From SMWN01 sp965221455 (GTDB taxonomy: Bacteria > Pseudomonadota > Gammaproteobacteria > Eutrophobiales > Eutrophobiaceae): a stretch of DNA of 64,000 nt. Each line of letters begins with the position of its first letter. The first letter of the stretch is position 1. Both the position numbers and the translations under genes were made by a program. Below, one piece after another: positions 16,780 to 26,500 of this stretch. The stretch spans positions 1,798,001-1,862,000 of the forward strand of contig OZ244890.1 of NCBI GenBank assembly GCA_965221455.1, in the 5' to 3' direction. The notes under the pieces were generated by a model that searched no databases, had not been told where the DNA came from, and saw only the letters and a list, made by a program, of their open reading frames with translations.

Positions 16780-17553
16780 GTGAATCAGGAAACAACACTC
16801 ACCGCCGCCGATCCATCAACCGTCCCGGAACGGCTCTTCCCCCTGGTAAGACACCTGTCTCACCGATTGACGCCGCTGTTTCTGAAAACATCAGTCACTC
16901 CAAATCAGATCACAATAGGCTCCTTACTCTCGGGCCTGGCCTGTGCGGTCTGTTTTCTTCAGGGTGGTTGGGTTGCAGGAATTGCTGGAGGATTGCTGTT
17001 AGTCGCCAGCTATACCCTTGATAATTGTGATGGTGAGGTGGTCAGGATAAAAAATATGTCATCCGGGTTTGGCGCAAAACTGGATGACTTGTCAGACTGG
17101 ATAGTTGATACCGGTTTTTTTGCCGGTCCGGGTTACGGTACAGCACAAGCCAGCGGTCAGCAATTTTGGTTTTGGCCGGGACTGGCAGCAGCAGCGGGGG
17201 CATTTATTGATTATATTGTTGATTTGCGACACGAGGCTAAAAAGATCAATGATCCCGATGCGATGAGTCGTGCAGGACAGGTTGCAGCACCCAAACAACC
17301 CGAAGATGTTCTGGATTGGGTAATCTATATATTTCACAAGCTTGCCCGAGCCGATTTTTGCATGATTGTACTTGTTCTGGCCCTGTTTAATGTTACCTGG
17401 ATTTTGCTGCCTTTCGCAGCAATTGGCGCGCAGGTATACTGGGTAGTGGACTTGTTTGAACGAGGCAGAGGTTATCGTACTTGGTCGGCTCGCCTGGTTA
17501 TAGGTAGAGCTTGGATAAATTCCTGCAATAAACTGTTCTCAACACTAAATTAG
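16780..17553 (+). CDS. CDP-alcohol phosphatidyltransferase family protein (second)
   Basis: A 257-residue membrane enzyme. The catalytic motif reads DGEVVRIKNMSSGFGAKLDD then LSD, that is D-G-x2-x-R-x8-G-x3-D-x3-D with Val in place of the usual Ala. A long cytoplasmic N-terminus (about 40 residues) precedes the hydrophobic segments. The start is a GTG preceded by AGGAA. It is divergent from the hpnL remnant and the first CDP-alcohol transferase. Substrates are unknown; phosphatidylglycerophosphate or inositol-phosphate type chemistry is possible. Confidence 0.82.
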   Translation: MNQETTLTAADPSTVPERLFPLVRHLSHRLTPLFLKTSVTPNQITIGSLLSGLACAVCFLQGGWVAGIAGGLLLVASYTLDNCDGEVVRIKNMSSGFGAKLDDLSDWIVDTGFFAGPGYGTAQASGQQFWFWPGLAAAAGAFIDYIVDLRHEAKKINDPDAMSRAGQVAAPKQPEDVLDWVIYIFHKLARADFCMIVLVLALFNVTWILLPFAAIGAQVYWVVDLFERGRGYRTWSARLVIGRAWINSCNKLFSTLN

Positions 17554-17607
17554 CCAGTTAAACTTTGGGGTTGCAAAAACTGGATAAGACAGAGGGTTTT
17601 ATGGATT

Positions 17608-17856
17608 ATGCATAAACAGGCATTGGTCGTACTCTGTGCATTGTTTTTTTCGTACACAGCCGCTTATGCGGAAGAACAACATGTCGAAGAACTTCGCGTG
17701 CAATTAGCCGAGATCCAGAGCAAACTGAAAACGTTACAGAAATCAAACGGAGATCTTCGGAAAACTCTGGTCAGTCACGAAAACGAAATCGACGGCTGGC
17801 GCATGGTGCTTGATAGTATTGAAGCTGAGATTGCAACTTTAGCCAGTGATGAGTAG
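17608..17856 (+). CDS. Small exported coiled-coil protein A
   Basis: 82 residues. A signal peptide (MHKQALVVLCALFFSYTAAYA, cleavage before EEQ) is followed by a single amphipathic helix rich in Leu, Lys and Glu with heptad spacing (LAEIQSKLKTLQKSNGDL). No family recognised. Its downstream neighbour is a clear paralogue (YAEEQ...E.LR.Q.AE...), so the pair arose by tandem duplication. Mature proteins would be short periplasmic coiled coils, perhaps like Lpp-type spacers, but no lipobox is present. Confidence 0.7.
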   Translation: MHKQALVVLCALFFSYTAAYAEEQHVEELRVQLAEIQSKLKTLQKSNGDLRKTLVSHENEIDGWRMVLDSIEAEIATLASDE

Positions 17857-17881
17857 GAAGGGTTTTGCAGATAGGATAATT

Positions 17882-18142
17882 ATGATTATGCTTAAAAGTA
17901 CATCAATACTATTACTATTTACTTCATCGATATTCCTCACAACAGCGGTTTATGCGGAAGAACAGAATTTCGAAACGCTTCGGGCTCAAGTGGCTGAGGC
18001 TCATACTCAGATAAAAGTTTTACAGAAAGAAAATAAAGACCTTGGGGAAAGACTTGCAATTAGAGAAATGGAAATTGCGGCTTATGAGGAAAAACTCAAA
18101 AAGATTGAAAGCGATATTAATATCTTGAAAGAAAGTGGTTGA
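17882..18142 (+). CDS. Small exported coiled-coil protein B
   Basis: Paralogue of the preceding gene. The ATG at 17882, behind GGATAA, gives a normal signal peptide ending VYAEEQ, followed by one long helix (LQKENKDLGERLAIREMEI). The frame also opens at 17846, overlapping gene A by 11 bases, but that start would place a charged stretch before the signal peptide. Function unknown. Confidence 0.65.
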   Translation: MIMLKSTSILLLFTSSIFLTTAVYAEEQNFETLRAQVAEAHTQIKVLQKENKDLGERLAIREMEIAAYEEKLKKIESDINILKESG

Positions 18143-18211
18143 CTTTTACTTTACGTAATTCCAGTGATGACAAAACCCGTTGCACTATACTGGATATGGA
18201 GGGAGCATCAG

Positions 18212-18298
18212 ATGCCGACAACATCACGTAAATACACCATCACGCTGGCATTACGCCATAAGCAGCGGCACCGCAACACCGACGCCAGATTGCCATGA
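18212..18298 (+). CDS. Tiny ORF upstream of giant gene A (28 codons)
   Basis: The ATG sits about eight bases after a strong GGAGGGA ribosome site. The peptide begins MPTTSRKYTITLALR, which resembles the leader read from the ATG at 18400 (MLIKSRKHTTTLALA), so the two are copies of one start module. It ends by ATGA overlap with the next tiny ORF. It may be a decayed earlier start of the giant gene or a leader peptide. Confidence 0.35.
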   Translation: MPTTSRKYTITLALRHKQRHRNTDARLP

Positions 18299-18396
18299 AA
18301 CAGTGGTTGAGGTTGAGGCAGTCGGCACGATACTATTACATTGCCGAGCGAGAGGCATGCGTGGGCAATCTGAATAACTTGCTGGAAAGAATCTGA
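18295..18396 (+). CDS. Tiny ORF between leader and giant gene A (33 codons)
   Basis: The start overlaps the previous stop (ATGA), and the stop lies three bases before the ATG at 18400. The peptide begins MKQWLRLRQSARYYYIAE and ends NLNNLLERI. No family recognised. The chain of abutting starts suggests translational coupling into the giant gene, but chance is possible. Confidence 0.3.
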   Translation: MKQWLRLRQSARYYYIAEREACVGNLNNLLERI

Positions 18397-18439
18397 CATA
18401 TGTTGATAAAATCACGTAAACACACCACCACGCTGGCGC

Positions 18440-21400
18440 TTGCGCGGCAAGTGCCAGCACCACAGCACCACAGCACCACAGCACCACAGCACCACAGCAC
18501 CACAGCACCACAGCACCACAATCACTAGTGCAGACCGTTGGTCCATCGCGCACAAATTCAACATTGCCATGACCGAATGCAAAACACACGTGGCTGCGGA
18601 TAGGTTCAGCACCCAAAACAACATGACCCATTCCTCTCCCCGGAGGAGTGCCGCGAACCCACCTAACAAACTCCCCTCCTTGTCAAGGATGGGTGCCCCG
18701 CAGGGGCGGGGTGGTCGCTTTTGGCGCGGGATGACGGCAGTCATGGGCGCCGTTGCCCTGCTGGCGGTATTGGCAAGCCCGGCGGCACGGGCGCAAACCG
18801 ATGGCTGGGGCGAATGGAGTACGGCGAATATCACCGACAAGAACCAGACGCGCACCTGTAATGCCGGGGCGGGCAACACGTGTACCAATGCCTACGGTGG
18901 CGGCACCACCAACCACGGCGGCACCGAGACCCGTCCGAGTCAGACCTTTTGGAATAACTATCTCGTCAACGGCCCGGCCGGGCATACCAATGCGACGGAT
19001 TACTTTGATGCGGACATCACGAGCGTGCAACTCACCCGCAACAACGGCGATGGTTGGCTGCAATTAACGCGCATTTTCACCGCCGTCGGCATGCACCTTT
19101 TTAACACTGCAGTCATCACAACCGGGCAGGCGACCCCGATTAACGGAACACTGTTCGTAACAGGCTTTGGCCGCGGGATAGTCCTGAGGGTCCGTCCGAA
19201 CCTCACATGGACGGCCATCCCGGGGCCGGGCATGGTGTATTACCGACCGTCCGCCAACAACGCGGTGGTCCTGGTGGACAGTTTATGTACCGCCAGCGGT
19301 GATTTAAGGGTGCGCTCGGGGACCACGACCGACACCGAATACACCGCAGAATCCGGCTCATCGCTGTGCAATATCAGTGCGAATGCCCCGACCAAACAGG
19401 CCATCGGTGAACTGAGTGCGACCGACGACTATCTTTATGCTGCGATGCCCGCGACATTGGGTGCCATCCGGGACAATACCCCCAACACTCCGGTCAGGGT
19501 CGGTGATGTCTTGACCGCCGGTGCGCTGAGCCATCCCACGTTGACCGTCAATACCCGTGCCCGGCAATGGCAACGCTGTGCCACTCAGGACTGTAGCGGC
19601 GCAACAGATATCAGCGCGAATGGCACGGCGGCGAGCTACACGGTGCAAGCGGCGGACCCGGGCAACTGGCTGCGGGTGCGGGTCACCCAGGGCGGGGATT
19701 TTAACGACACCCTGTTCTCCAATCGCGTACGGGTTGACCGTCGCGGTGCCATCGGTCCCATCACTGGCACAGCCACAACAGGCGGCACGCTGACGGCGGG
19801 CGCGGTCACCGACCCGGACGCCTCACCGAATACCGATGTCGGGACCATTACCCATGAATGGCAGACAGCGACCGCCTCGGCGGGACCGTTTACCGCCGCA
19901 CCGGGGACCAACAATACCGCCACCTACACCATTGCATCAGACCGATCACAGATAGGCGCGTGGTTGCGCGTGATGGCGAGTTATCCGAATGCGGGGGGCG
20001 ATAGCCTGACGTCCGACCCGGTATCGGTCGCGGGTGTGCGGGTGTCGCCGACCGCGCTGAATGTGACCGAAGGCAGCAGCACCGGCTATGGGCTGGTGCT
20101 GGGCAGCCGACCGACGGTGGCGGTGACGATTAGCGTGAGCAGTAACAATGCCGCGGTGACCGTGAGCCCCGCGACCCTGACCTTTAGCACAATCAACTGG
20201 AATGCCGCCCAAACCGTGACGGTGACGGGTGCTGAGGACAATAATGCGACCAACGAACGCGGCGTACAACTGACTCATGCGGTGAGCGGCGGTGATGCGT
20301 TCTATACCGCGCTGACGCCTCCCCCCGTGACCGTGGATGTCGCGGATAACGATGCCAACGTGATCGTGAGTACGACCACGCTGGCGGTCAATGAGGGCGG
20401 CACCGGCGAGTATATGCTGCGCTTGAATACCCTGCCGACGCACGCGGTGACGATTAGCGTGAGCAGTAACAATTCGGCTGTCACCGCAACCGCATCGCTG
20501 ACCTTTACCAGGAATAACTGGAATCAGGCGCAGACGGTGACGGTGATGGGTGCCGAGGACAATAACAGGACCAGCGAGAGCGGTGTGCAACTGACCCATG
20601 CGCTGAGCAGCAGCGATACGCGCTATGCCGTGGTGAACCCGCCCGCCGTGACCGTGAGTGTCACGGATAACGACGCGCCGGGCGTGACCGTGAGTACGAC
20701 CACGCTGGCGGTCCTTGAAGGCGGGACCGGTGAGTATACGCTGCGCTTGAATACCCGACCGACGCACGCTGTGACGATTAGCGTGACCAGTGACAATGCT
20801 GCGGTGACCGCAACCTCGCCACTGACCTTTACCACAGTCAATTGGAATGCCGCCCAAACCGTGACCGTGACGGGTGCTGAGGACGCGAATACGAGCAGCG
20901 AAAGCGGTGTGCAACTGAGTCATGCGCTGAGCAGCAGCGATACGGGTTATGCCGCGGTGAACCCGCCCGCCGTGACCGTGCGTGTCACGGATAACGACGC
21001 GCCGGGGTACGTCGTGAGTCCGCCCGCGCTGGTGCTCAATGAGGGCGAGACCGTCGAGTTTACGGTGACGTTGGCGACTGAACCGACAGGGTTTGTGCAA
21101 GTTTTCGGTATAAACAGCAGCGATGCTGGTGCTGCGACCGTGAGTCCGACTGGCCTGTTCTTTGCTCGCGCTATCTGGAACATCCCGCAGACGGTAACGG
21201 TGACCGCTGTTGAGGATGACGATGTAGATGATGAGACGGTGGCGCTGAATTTTCCGAATGTCGGCGGCGAAGACCCAGCTTACCGCAGGGTTGAGTTTCC
21301 CAGTCTAGCCGTAACCATAACAGATAACGATACGGCGGGTTTTACACTGAGTCCGACCACGTTGACTGTGACTGAGGGGCGCACGGCGAGCTATAACATC

Positions 21401-22999
21401 CGGCTGGGGACCCGACCGTCGGCGACCGTGAGCGTTCTGCCGCAAACGTTCAATGCCGATGTGGCGACGGTGAGTCCGGCGACCCCGTCCAGCCTGGACT
21501 TTACCACGAGCAACTGGAACATGCCGCAGACGGTGACGGTCATGGGTGTTGATGACGCTGATACAAACCACGAGAGCGTGCAACTGACCCATGCGGTGCG
21601 CAGCAGCGATGCGCTCTATGCGGCGCTGACCCCGCCCGCCGTGACCGTGGGTGTCACGGATAACGACACGCCGGGCGTGACCGTGAGCCCGAACGTGCTG
21701 GCGGTCAATGAGGGGGAGACCGGCGAGTATCGCTTAAGCCTGTCTACCCTGCCGACGGCACCGGTGACGATTGCCGTGAGCAATCCCGATGCCAGTGCGG
21801 TGACCCTCAGTGCCACCTCACTGACGTTTACCACAGACAACTGGAACGTCCCACGGACGGTAACGGTGACGGCTGAGCAGGACACGGATGCGAACAACGA
21901 GACCGTGCAACTCACGCATACAGCGACCAGTACCGACCCTGGCTACAATGGGGGTACCGTGACGATAAGTGCGGTGGCGGTGACGGTGGATGATGATGAG
22001 ACGGCGGGCGTGACCGTGAGCCCGACCACGCTGGCGGTCGACGAAGGCGGCAATGGCACCTATACACTGGCGTTGACCAAGCGACCGACCGTGCCGGTGA
22101 CGATTATGGTGAGCAATCCCGATACCACTGCGGTGACCCTCAGTGCCACCTCACTGACATTTACCACAGACAACTGGAACAGTGTCCAGACAGTGACCGT
22201 GAGTGGTGTTGAAGACATAGATGCGAACCACGAGACCGTGCAACTCACGCATACGGCGACAAGCACAGATGCCGACTATGCCAGTGGCGTGACGATAGAC
22301 TCCGTGGCTGTGACCTTGAATGATAACGACGGCCCAGGCGTGACCGTGAGTACCACGACGCTGACAGTCCATGAGCGTGGTGGGACTGGCATGTATACGC
22401 TGCGCCTGAATACCCCACCGACGGAGGCAGTGACGATTAGCGTGACCCATTCCAATGCTGCGGCTGCGACGGTGAGTCCCACCTCACTGATGTTTAGCGC
22501 CACCGACTGGAATACCGCCAAAACCATCACCGTGACGGGAGTGGAAGACGCTGATACAGACGACGAGACCGTGCGACTCACGCATACGGTGACCAGTACC
22601 GACACCACCTATCGTACCGTCACGGCGGCCACCGTAACCGTGACGGTGACGGAGATGGCGGCGGTGAGTCTTGATGTGGATGGCAGCGGTGGTGATCCTA
22701 ACCAGAGTGACGGACTCTTGCTGGGCCGCTACCTGTTTGGTATTCGTGATGCGGCGGGCCTGCTTGATACGATTCCGGGGAGTCCCTCGTTCAATGCGGT
22801 CACGACGAATATTGCGGGAGCTTTCGCCAGCGGTCGTCTTGACGTGGATGGCAGCGGCGGTGATCCCAACCAGAGTGACGGACTCTTGCTGGGTCGCTAC
22901 CTGTTTGGTATTCGTGATGAGGTGGGCCTGCTTGATACCATTCCGGGCAATCCATCGTTCAACGATATAAGGACGAATATCGAGGCACTTTTGCGATAG
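18440..22999 (+). CDS. Giant exported Calx-beta-repeat protein A, phase-variable start
   Basis: 1,519 codons from a TTG at 18440. Numbered from there: a repeat-coded leader (1-43), internal Met codons at 44 and 62, a signal peptide ending AARA before Gln119, a TSP1-like module opening DGWGEWS, an uncharacterised beta-rich region, two Ig-like domains (about 347-530), eight Calx-beta-like repeats of 105-112 residues (about 531-1405; each has a TFTTxNWNxxQTVTVTG core and most end VTDND), and two dockerin-like calcium loops (DVDGSGGDPNQSDGLLLGRY) about 53 residues apart. The natural-looking start is ATG 18400, which is out of frame with the body because of the 8 x 8-bp tract at 18455-18518. Much GC-richer than neighbours. 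Probably a surface or secreted adhesin-like or calcium-dependent protein (inference). Near-duplicate of the gene at 23592. Confidence 0.85.
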   Translation: MRGKCQHHSTTAPQHHSTTAPQHHSTTITSADRWSIAHKFNIAMTECKTHVAADRFSTQNNMTHSSPRRSAANPPNKLPSLSRMGAPQGRGGRFWRGMTAVMGAVALLAVLASPAARAQTDGWGEWSTANITDKNQTRTCNAGAGNTCTNAYGGGTTNHGGTETRPSQTFWNNYLVNGPAGHTNATDYFDADITSVQLTRNNGDGWLQLTRIFTAVGMHLFNTAVITTGQATPINGTLFVTGFGRGIVLRVRPNLTWTAIPGPGMVYYRPSANNAVVLVDSLCTASGDLRVRSGTTTDTEYTAESGSSLCNISANAPTKQAIGELSATDDYLYAAMPATLGAIRDNTPNTPVRVGDVLTAGALSHPTLTVNTRARQWQRCATQDCSGATDISANGTAASYTVQAADPGNWLRVRVTQGGDFNDTLFSNRVRVDRRGAIGPITGTATTGGTLTAGAVTDPDASPNTDVGTITHEWQTATASAGPFTAAPGTNNTATYTIASDRSQIGAWLRVMASYPNAGGDSLTSDPVSVAGVRVSPTALNVTEGSSTGYGLVLGSRPTVAVTISVSSNNAAVTVSPATLTFSTINWNAAQTVTVTGAEDNNATNERGVQLTHAVSGGDAFYTALTPPPVTVDVADNDANVIVSTTTLAVNEGGTGEYMLRLNTLPTHAVTISVSSNNSAVTATASLTFTRNNWNQAQTVTVMGAEDNNRTSESGVQLTHALSSSDTRYAVVNPPAVTVSVTDNDAPGVTVSTTTLAVLEGGTGEYTLRLNTRPTHAVTISVTSDNAAVTATSPLTFTTVNWNAAQTVTVTGAEDANTSSESGVQLSHALSSSDTGYAAVNPPAVTVRVTDNDAPGYVVSPPALVLNEGETVEFTVTLATEPTGFVQVFGINSSDAGAATVSPTGLFFARAIWNIPQTVTVTAVEDDDVDDETVALNFPNVGGEDPAYRRVEFPSLAVTITDNDTAGFTLSPTTLTVTEGRTASYNIRLGTRPSATVSVLPQTFNADVATVSPATPSSLDFTTSNWNMPQTVTVMGVDDADTNHESVQLTHAVRSSDALYAALTPPAVTVGVTDNDTPGVTVSPNVLAVNEGETGEYRLSLSTLPTAPVTIAVSNPDASAVTLSATSLTFTTDNWNVPRTVTVTAEQDTDANNETVQLTHTATSTDPGYNGGTVTISAVAVTVDDDETAGVTVSPTTLAVDEGGNGTYTLALTKRPTVPVTIMVSNPDTTAVTLSATSLTFTTDNWNSVQTVTVSGVEDIDANHETVQLTHTATSTDADYASGVTIDSVAVTLNDNDGPGVTVSTTTLTVHERGGTGMYTLRLNTPPTEAVTISVTHSNAAAATVSPTSLMFSATDWNTAKTITVTGVEDADTDDETVRLTHTVTSTDTTYRTVTAATVTVTVTEMAAVSLDVDGSGGDPNQSDGLLLGRYLFGIRDAAGLLDTIPGSPSFNAVTTNIAGAFASGRLDVDGSGGDPNQSDGLLLGRYLFGIRDEVGLLDTIPGNPSFNDIRTNIEALLR
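18455..18518 (+). repeat. Octanucleotide tract CAGCACCA x 8 (phase-variation type)
   Basis: Eight perfect head-to-tail copies of CAGCACCA. Eight bases is not a multiple of three, so each gain or loss changes the frame. From ATG 18400 the present tract leads to TAG at 18526 after 42 codons. With 9, 6 or 12 units the same ATG would read into the giant ORF (distance 18400 to 18569 is 169 bases; adding 8 makes it divisible by three). None of the three frames has a stop within the tract. Confidence 0.85.
18672..18715 (+). repeat. REP-like sequence inside the leader of gene A
   Basis: CTCCCCTCCTTGTCAAGGAT through GGGGCGGGGTGGT is a dispersed palindromic repeat type normally found between genes. 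Here and at 23787-23830 it is translated as part of the signal-peptide extension (PNKLPS...GAPQGRGGRF). Confidence 0.55.
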
Positions 23000-23591
23000 T
23001 GGCTGCATGGACGCTCACTGCACCGGCTTTTCTTGCCACTTGTGCATGGCTAAACTCGGGAAAGCTGAGGCACAGGCACTAACAACCCCCTCCCCCCTGC
23101 GGGGTACTCCCCCTTGGCAGGGGCAGAGCTTTTAGGGCGGGAAATGCTTTTACTGTCACTCAACTTTGCCAGCTACTTAACTCCCCTCCTTGCATTCTGC
23201 ATCGTCTGCCGCGCCAGCACTGTGGCATCGCCTGCGGCGTTGACGGCGACAGGCGCAACACGATGCAGTCGCATACACTTTCGCGGGCATCATCAGGATG
23301 ATTCTACCCGGTCAACAGTCCCGAATCAGAGGCGGTCTCGACGTTCACAAAGACTGACGGTTTGCAGCGCTCAATCGGTTGCACGAAAAACCGGCGGATG
23401 GGTAAATCAAATACAACAGCATACGCCTCACAAAGAGCCGGGATTATTCACGATCGGTACAGTACATAATCAATCACAACAAAGAAGTGCGATGTGTGGT
23501 GTGGGTCACGGTATTATGTATTTAATACTGCGCGGGGTAATGGTACATTGGTGGAATCGCAATCTGGATGATGACAGAGAGAACTTGACAT
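23000..23591. other. Spacer between the two giant genes
   Basis: Non-coding as far as I can see. It starts with TGGCTGCATGGAC, also found after the third giant gene, then a REP-like element at 23085-23134 and a partial second one near 23176. The last about 40 bases (GAGAGAACTTGACATATG) resemble those before ATG 18400 (AAAGAATCTGACATATG), so the upstream module was duplicated with the gene. A 167-codon frame here has no family support. Confidence 0.4.
23085..23134. repeat. GC-rich palindromic repeat (partner of 13237-13282)
   Basis: Shares the CTGCGGGGTACTCCCCC and GGCAGGGGCAGAGCTTT segments with the copy near the IS3 remnant. Confidence 0.6.
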
Positions 23592-26500
23592 ATGTTGACA
23601 AAACGACCTGGACTTAACGCACCACGCACCACGCACCACGCACCACAATCACTTTGCTCCAACGCGCACAAATTCAACATTGCCATGACCGAATGCAAAA
23701 CACACGTGGCTGCGGATAGGTTCAGCACCCAAAACAACATGACCCATTCCTCTCCCCGGAGAAGTGCCCCGAACCCACCTAACAAACTCCCCTCCTTTAC
23801 AAGGAGGGGTGTCCCGCAGGGGCGGGGTGGTCGCTTTTGGCGCGGGATGACAGCAGTCATGGCCGCCGTTGCCCTGCTGGCGGCATTGTCTAGCCCGGCG
23901 GCACGGGCGCAAACCGATGGCTGGGGCGAATGGAGTACCGCCAATATCACCGACAAGAACCAGACGCGCACCTGTAATGCCGGGGCGGGCAACACGTGTA
24001 CCAATTTATACAGTGCTGGCACCACCAACCACGGCGGCACCGAGATCCGTCCGAGTCTGACCTTTTGGAATAACTATCTCCTCAACGGCCCGGCCGGGTA
24101 TACCAATGCGACGCAGAGATTAGGCGGTGGAGACATCACACGCGTAAACCTCTCCCGCAATAGCAGTGATGGTCGACTACGATTCCAGCGTATTTATATT
24201 GCCCTTAATACCGGCCTCAGCTTCTTTGGGATAGCGAATACTCACATCACAACCGGGCAGGCGACCCCGAATAGTGGAATACTCTTCGTAACATCCGGCA
24301 ACACCATCATCAATATAACCCTGAAGTCCGGCCTGTCCCGTCCGAACCTCACCACATGGGCGACAATCCCGGGGCCGGGCAGGGTGTTTTACCAACCGTC
24401 CGGCAGCAACAGGGTGGTCTTATTGGACAGTTTATGTACCGCCAGCGGTGATTTAAGGGTGCGCTCGGGGCAAACCAGCGACACCGAACAAACCGTACAA
24501 GCCAGTTCGGTGCTGTGCAATATCGGGGCGAGTGCCCCCACCAGGCAAGCCATCGGTGCGTTGAGTGCGACCGACAACTATATTTATGCGATGCCCGCGA
24601 CATTGGGTGCTATCCAGGACAGTACCCCCAACACTCCGGTCAGGGTCGACGATATCTTGACTGCCGGTGCGCTGAGCCATCCCACGTTGACCGTCAATAT
24701 CAGCGCCCATCAATGGCAACGCTGTACCACTCAAGACTGTAGCAGCACAACAGATATCAGCGCGAATGGCACGGCGGCGAGCTACACGGTGCAAGCGGCG
24801 GACCATGCTCACTGGCTGCGGGTGCGGGTCACCCAGGGCGGGGATTTCAACGACACCCTGTTCTCCAATAGCGTACAGGTTGACCGTCGCGGTGTGCTCG
24901 GTCCCATCACCGGCAATGCCAGAGCAGGCGGCACGCTGACAGCGGGCGCGGTCACCGACGCGGACGCCTCACCGAATACCGATGTCGGCACCATTACCCA
25001 TGAATGGCAGACAGCGACCGCCTCGGCGGGTCCGTTTAGCGCCGCACCGGGGACCAATAATACCGCCACGTACACGATTGCATCAGACCAATCACAGATA
25101 GGCACGTGGTTGCGCGTGATGGCGAGTTATCCGAATGCGGGAGGCGATAGCCTGACGTCCGACCCGGTAGGCCCGGTACCGGGTGTGCGCGTGTCGCCGA
25201 CCGCGCTGAATGTCACCGAGGGCAGCAGCACTGGCTATGGGCTGGTGCTGGGCAGCCGACCGACGGTGGCGGTGACGATTAGCGTGAGCAGTAACAATGC
25301 CGCGGTGACCGTGAGCCCCGCGACCCTGACCTTTAGCACAATCAACTGGAATGCCGTCCAAACCGTGATGGTGACGGGTGTTGCGGACGCGAATGCGACC
25401 AGCGAACGCGGTGTGCAACTGACCCATGCGGTGACCAGCGGTGATGCGTTCTATGCCGCGCTGACGCCGCCCGCCGTGACCGTGAATGTCGCGGATAACG
25501 ACGCTGGCGTGATCGTCAGTACGACCACGCTGGCGGTCAATGAAGGCGAGACCAACGAGTATATGCTGCGCTTGAATACCCTGCCGACGCACGCGGTGAC
25601 GATTAGCGTGAGCAGTAACAATTCCGCGGTGACCGCAACCGCATCGCTGACCTTTACCAGGAATAACTGGAATCAGGTGCAGACGGTGACGGTGACAGGT
25701 GCCGAGGACAATAACAGGACCAGCGAGAGCGGTGTGCAACTGAGCCATGCGCTGAGCAGCAGCGATACGCGCTATGCCGGGGTGAACTCGCCCCCTGTGA
25801 CCGTGAATGTCACGGATAACGACGCGCCGGGCATGACCGTGAGTGCGACCGCGCTGGCGGTCCTGGAAGGCGAGACCGGCGAGTATATGCTGCGCTTGAA
25901 TACCCTGCCAACGCACGCGGTCACGATTGCCGTGAGCAGTAACAATGCCGCGGTGACCGCAACCTCGCCACTGACCTTTACCACAATCAATTGGAATGTC
26001 CCCCAAACGGTGAGCGTGACGGCTGCTGAGGACGCGAATACGACCAGCGAAAGCGTGCAACTGACCCATGCGCTGAGCAGCAGCGATACGGGTTATGCCG
26101 CGGTGACGCCGCCCGCCGTGACCGTGCGTGTCACGGATAACGACGCGCAGGGTGCGGTCGTGAGTCCGCCCGCGCTGGTGCTCAATGAGGGGGGGAGCGG
26201 CGAGTTTACGGTGAGGTTTGCGACCGAACTGTCGCGTACGACCAACTTTTTCATAAGAGGTGCTTCGACCGTGAGTCCGAATATCTTGGCCTTTACCACC
26301 GCCAACTGGAATATCCCGCGGAGGGTCACGGTGACGGCTGTTGAGGATGACGATACAGATGATGAGACGGTGATGCTGTCATTCTTTTCGGATAACGGGT
26401 CTCAGCTTACGCCGCAGCCCGTAGTCATCACCATAACAGATAACGATATGGTGGGTGTTACACTGAGTTCGACCGCGTTGACTGTGACTGAGGGGCGCAC

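Noticed and set aside
19946..21100. Long minus-strand frames (384 and 325 codons) inside the giant genes
   Set aside because: They are antisense to repetitive GC-rich coding sequence, repeat with the same period as the Calx-beta-like repeats, and show Arg/His-rich low-complexity translation without any motif.
23114..23617. 167-codon ORF between the giant genes
   Set aside because: It crosses a REP-like element and the upstream module of gene B and has no domain or ribosome site.
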